This document shows positions 60,872-64,000 of a stretch of DNA of 64,000 nucleotides, one piece after another. Both the position numbers and the translations under genes were made by a program. The stretch covers positions 1-64,000 of the forward strand of contig NZ_FOFB01000027.1 in assembly GCF_900110645.1 (NCBI RefSeq), written 5' to 3'. A model generated the notes under the pieces. The model was not told the DNA's origin and searched no databases. It worked only from the letters and a program-made list of their open reading frames with translations. Numbering within the stretch: position 1 is the first letter of the stretch; every line of letters begins with the position of its first letter. Origin of the DNA: Neolewinella agarilytica. Its GTDB lineage: Bacteria; Bacteroidota; Bacteroidia; Chitinophagales; Saprospiraceae.

Positions 60872-62179
60872 TTAGTTTTTGATTCCCGGACTGCGATCCA
60901 AAAACTCATCATACAGCAAGGAGTGCCGGCTATTCATGGGAATTTCCCAACCGCTGATGAAGACCTGTTCAATCTGCGTTTTGGTTTCCAGGGGGTCACC
61001 GTCACAGATGAAAAGGTTGGCGTCTTTGCCAACCTCCAGGGAGCCAAGGCGATCTTCGAGGCCCATGATCTGTGCGGGCACAATGGTAATGGCCTTCAGG
61101 GCTTCTTCCCGGCCCATACCGTAGGCGGCTGCGAAGCCGGCGTGGAAGGGCAGGTCGCGTACATTTTCCGTGTCGTTGGAACGAATGGCCACCGTAACGC
61201 CGGCTTTAGCCATAAGGCCGGCATTGGCGTAGGGCCGGTCGTAGCGATCAGACTGCCTGGTGGGCATACCAATCACCGGGCCGGTAATGACGGGGATCTT
61301 CGCTGCAGCGATGGAATCCGCCACCCGCCAACCTTCGGAAACGCCGGTCAGTACGGCCTTTACACCGGTTTTCTTAATCCACTTCAGGGCAGATAAAATA
61401 TCGGCAGACCGGTTGACCTCAATAAAGAGCGGAAGCTTCCCTTCCACTACGGGAATCATACCCTCCAGGGTTGGGTTGTATTCCTGCATGATGGAAGCGT
61501 CGGTAGCTTTTGCAGCCTTGATTTTGGCGAAGAGCTTCGTCTCGTCCCACAGCTTCGTAATTTCCTTGAAAGTCTTTTCCTCAGCTTTCTTCCGGTCTTC
61601 TTCGGAGCGGCGATCGCGGCGGCCACGGGCTGCGGATGAGGGGAAGTTCATCCGCATGGCCTTGAAGCCGGCGTACATCTCATCCGGGGAGTACCCCACC
61701 AGGTTGATGAGAGCTGCCTTTCCGGGAATTAAGCCTCCTTCGGGCATGGCGATCACGGTCGTTACGCCACTCACCCGCGTTACCGGAATGGCGACGGAGC
61801 TGGGGTTAACGGCAGTAAGCGCTTCCAGAAATGGCTTTATGTCGCCGCCTTCGCGGGCGTCCTGGGTCAGAGACACAGAACTGACTTCAATCAGGCCGAG
61901 GTTAGTGCCGCCATCGATGAAACCAGGGTAAACAAATTTACCGGTACAGTCAATTTCCTTGGCACCGGTAGCAGATAGGCCGGAACCGATATCTGCAATC
62001 TTACCGTCTTTGATCAGTAAGTCTCCCTTTACGGAGCCTTTAGTAACGGTTTCAATGGTAGCATTCTTCAGCAGGAAGCTGCCTTTGGTGGCTTTGCCCA
62101 CTACCTGGGCGGAGAGGCTGGCGGTGGTCATCAGTAAGACGACCAGGACCAGCATAAATGGTTGGATTGTTAAACGCAT
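60872..62179 (-). CDS. amidohydrolase-like protein lacking the HxH motif
   Basis: 435 residues with signal peptide M-R-L-T-I-Q-P...S-L-S-A-Q. N-terminal composite beta sandwich (L-L-I-K-D-G-K-I-A-D-I-G) and barrel follow the amidohydrolase plan, but where metal-dependent members have D-x-H-x-H this protein reads P-G-F-I-D-G-G-T-N-L, so the first two metal ligands are missing; the C-terminal A-N-L-F-I-C-D-G-D-P block is retained. Probably catalytically altered or a partner of the intact paralogue 11 bp upstream. Start 62179 begins the signal peptide. Confidence 0.85.
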   Translation of the reverse strand: MRLTIQPFMLVLVVLLMTTASLSAQVVGKATKGSFLLKNATIETVTKGSVKGDLLIKDGKIADIGSGLSATGAKEIDCTGKFVYPGFIDGGTNLGLIEVSSVSLTQDAREGGDIKPFLEALTAVNPSSVAIPVTRVSGVTTVIAMPEGGLIPGKAALINLVGYSPDEMYAGFKAMRMNFPSSAARGRRDRRSEEDRKKAEEKTFKEITKLWDETKLFAKIKAAKATDASIMQEYNPTLEGMIPVVEGKLPLFIEVNRSADILSALKWIKKTGVKAVLTGVSEGWRVADSIAAAKIPVITGPVIGMPTRQSDRYDRPYANAGLMAKAGVTVAIRSNDTENVRDLPFHAGFAAAYGMGREEALKAITIVPAQIMGLEDRLGSLEVGKDANLFICDGDPLETKTQIEQVFISGWEIPMNSRHSLLYDEFLDRSPGIKN

Positions 62180-62189
62180 GGTGCTGGTT

Positions 62190-63542
62190 TTAGTGGTTGT
62201 GGAATAGGGCTTCACCGGTGCCTTCCATGCAGCGGTGGTCTTCGTCATAGTTAAGCATCATCATGTCAACCTTCTCGGGGTCGGGAGCCAGACGTTGATC
62301 ATTACCGTCTTCTTTAATGTCGAAGCGGACAATGCCGTCAACGATGGTCATTTGTGGAATAGCGTAGACAGATAATGGATGAGCGTTGAAGATGGCGACG
62401 TCTCCATCTTTTCCTTTCTCCAGTGATCCCACCCGGTCATCAATACCAAGCTGAATGGCGGGGTTAAGGGTAATGAGGCGCAGGGCTTCATTATCGGTCA
62501 ACTTGCCATAGCGCTGGGTCTTACCGGCCTGGTGGAAGAGGTGCCGGATGTAGTCGCCGGAATCCGAGTTGATGGACGTAACCACACCGTTCTTCGTCAG
62601 GATGGCAGCATTGTAGGCTGTAGAGTAGTATACCTCGAACTTGTAGGCCCACCAGTCCGCAAAAACGGACGCGCCAGCGCCGAATTCTGCCAGCTCGGGA
62701 GCAACTTTAAAGCCTTCATTAACGTGCTGGAAAACGAGTCTTTTGATGCCGAAGTCCTTACAGACGTTCATCAGCATCAGGATTTCATCGGCCCGGTAGG
62801 AGTGACAATGAATGATGATGTCTCCTTTCAGGATGTCGCCCAGGGCTTCCAGGCGGCGGTCATACATGGGAGGCACGGCAGATGGGTCGGAGGCTTTGTT
62901 TTTATTGTAAGCCTCCTGCGCCGCCAGGTATTGCTGTGCTTCGGAGAAGCCACGACGGAAGACATGCTCGATGCCCATCCGGGTGCGGGACATCAGCCCG
63001 CCACCTTCACCGTGAACCCGCATGGGGTTTTCTCCCAGAGCGAACTTAATGGTACGCGGAGCGCCTTCCATCTTCAGGTCGTTCGGGTTAAAGGTGCCGT
63101 AACGTAGTTTGATCGTCTCACACTGACCACCAATGGCGTTGGCTGAGCCGTGCATGGCGTGCGTGGCGGTTACTCCGCCGGCAAGAGCCCGGTAGATTCC
63201 GACGTCGAGGGGGTCGAGCACGTCGCCCGTCCGTACCTCAGCGGTAATCGGGTGGGTGGCCTCGTTCACCGCATCGAGTGCGATGTGAGAGTGAGCGTCG
63301 ATGATGCCCGGCATCACGAACTGTCCGGTAGCATCCACCGTCTTCGCCCCGGAAGGGGTCTTCAGGTTTTTACCGATGCGGGTGATGATGCCATCTTCAA
63401 TCACGACATCAGCATTCTCCAGAATGCCATTGGTAACCGTCAGTACGGTTCCGTTTTTTATGTGGATGCTGCCTTTTTCTACCTGGGCAGAGAGCGCGCT
63501 CACGGCCAGTAGTAAAAACAGCATCAGGCTATGCTTGTACAT
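62190..63542 (-). CDS. amidohydrolase, exported
   Basis: 450 residues with signal peptide ending A-L-S-A-Q. The metal motif D-A-H-S-H-I-A-L is present near residue 90, with a second histidine pair in H-C-H-S-Y-R-A-D-E (about 262) and the final G-D-V-A-I-F-N-A-H-P-L-S-V-Y block, as in imidazolonepropionase- or prolidase-like amidohydrolases. Substrate not deducible. The start at 63542 precedes the signal peptide directly. It is the probable active member of a pair with the downstream degenerate paralogue. Confidence 0.88.
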   Translation of the reverse strand: MYKHSLMLFLLLAVSALSAQVEKGSIHIKNGTVLTVTNGILENADVVIEDGIITRIGKNLKTPSGAKTVDATGQFVMPGIIDAHSHIALDAVNEATHPITAEVRTGDVLDPLDVGIYRALAGGVTATHAMHGSANAIGGQCETIKLRYGTFNPNDLKMEGAPRTIKFALGENPMRVHGEGGGLMSRTRMGIEHVFRRGFSEAQQYLAAQEAYNKNKASDPSAVPPMYDRRLEALGDILKGDIIIHCHSYRADEILMLMNVCKDFGIKRLVFQHVNEGFKVAPELAEFGAGASVFADWWAYKFEVYYSTAYNAAILTKNGVVTSINSDSGDYIRHLFHQAGKTQRYGKLTDNEALRLITLNPAIQLGIDDRVGSLEKGKDGDVAIFNAHPLSVYAIPQMTIVDGIVRFDIKEDGNDQRLAPDPEKVDMMMLNYDEDHRCMEGTGEALFHNH

Positions 63543-63590
63543 TGATTTATATATTTGGTTCCTGGCCATCAGGCCGGGGGAGGTTTTGAT

Positions 63591-63645
63591 AGTTGCAGGT
63601 TGCAGGGTGCAAGTTTCAGGGTGCAGGTTGCAAGTTGCAGGGTGG
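63591..63645. repeat. GGTTGCA heptamer array
   Basis: About seven imperfect heptamers (GGTTGCA, GGGTGCA, AGTTGCA, with one GTTTCA) between the amidohydrolase start and the upstream gene on the same strand. Confidence 0.85.
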
Positions 63646-63665
63646 GGGGAGACTGGTTTTGCGTC

Positions 63666-64000
63666 CTATTTTTTGGGTTCCCGACTTCCTTCTACGTCGA
63701 AGGAACCGAAACTGCCGGCGGACATACTGCCTTCGAGGCTGTCGCCATCGATGGTTAGGTCAAAGGATACCGTGACGGTTTGTCCGCCACCTTCAGTGGT
63801 ATAGCTGAAGGTAAGATTGTCTCCTTCAAGGCTCATGTTACTGATGTCGTTGGTGCCCATGCCACTAACGAGTTTACCACTCAGACTTCCGTCCTCATCG
63901 GTGATCGTCAGGGTAGGGGTGGCCATCTGCTCCATCGGGACGTCGATTTCGAGGTTCCACTCACCAGCGGCCATTACTTTGGCGTCCGGATCCCCTGGTT
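63666..64000 (-). CDS. 3' end of an exported-enzyme gene (amidohydrolase-type C-terminal domain), partial
   Basis: The frame is open to the window edge; the ATG at 63974 is probably internal because readable codons (P-G-D-P-D-A-K-V) precede it. About 110 residues are visible, a beta-rich domain (E-W-N-L-E-I-D-V-P, T-L-T-I-T-D-E-D-G-S-L-S-G-K-L) that in related Bacteroidota genes forms the tail of amidohydrolases and other secreted proteins. With the next two genes on this strand it may form a three-gene amidohydrolase operon. Ends G-S-R-E-P-K-K. Confidence 0.7.
   Translation of the reverse strand, partial: PGDPDAKVMAAGEWNLEIDVPMEQMATPTLTITDEDGSLSGKLVSGMGTNDISNMSLEGDNLTFSYTTEGGGQTVTVSFDLTIDGDSLEGSMSAGSFGSFDVEGSREPKK

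Overview
The window looks like a chromosomal segment of a Bacteroidota bacterium, most likely of the Saprospirales (Lewinella-like). The pointers are Bacteroidota-type promoters (TTG, about 20 nt, TAnnTTTG), almost no Shine-Dalgarno sequences, a type IX secretion C-terminal domain on a GH16 glucanase, an ATP synthase operon that ends at atpG without atpD or atpC, and a homogentisate pathway. GC content is moderate to high; the left edge, the type I restriction locus and the small genes at 38-40 kb are visibly richer in AT. No tRNA, rRNA, CRISPR array, transposase or prophage gene was seen.

Layout. 0-5 kb: two small AT-rich hypothetical genes, a stand-alone ketoacyl synthase, then a likely D-amino-acid operon (RidA, D-threonine aldolase-like enzyme, M19 dipeptidase). 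5-12 kb: secreted catabolic genes (FAD oxidoreductase, a DGISGAT-motif protein and a GH43-like lipoprotein in one operon; a DUF1593 nucleoside hydrolase-like protein; an Asp-box propeller). 12-18 kb: flavin reductase, SDR, an Nramp-like carrier lacking the canonical metal motifs, fumarylacetoacetase and homogentisate dioxygenase. 18-30 kb: a lipoprotein, TonB-dependent receptor, lactonase-type propeller, RtcB, VOC lipoprotein, DUF3667, SnoaL-like protein, P1 peptidase and serine hydrolase. 30-38 kb: a type I restriction-modification operon (hsdR, hsdM, hsdS) whose last gene, overlapping hsdS by 4 bp, encodes an ABC ATPase with a TOPRIM-like C-terminus. 38-45 kb: three hypotheticals, an SDR and two S1 sulfatases. 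46-51.5 kb: atpB-E-F-H-A-G. 51.7-60.7 kb: a DUF6428/ArsR pair, M23 peptidase, LytTR regulator, secreted GH16 glucanase, ankyrin protein, RmuC and a serine hydrolase. 60.8-64 kb: tandem amidohydrolases and the 3' end of a related gene.

The most unusual content is between the genes. Two 163-bp copies of a non-coding element (19886-20048 and 45731-45893) carry near-perfect 18-bp terminal inverted repeats, and each is flanked by its own exact 10-bp direct repeat, so they look like transposed MITE-type insertions; both lie just upstream of genes (a TonB receptor and the ATP synthase operon). A short motif, TTGCACCTGCG-N3/4-GCGCC, recurs about 16 times on both strands, in genes and spacers, in a way that recalls DNA-uptake or other genome-architecture motifs. 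REP-like double hairpins, concentric inverted-repeat islands, heptamer and octamer arrays and a 60-bp tandem repeat fill many of the remaining spacers.

All calls come from reading the sequence and from family knowledge; no database search was run. Repeat positions and counts were made by eye.
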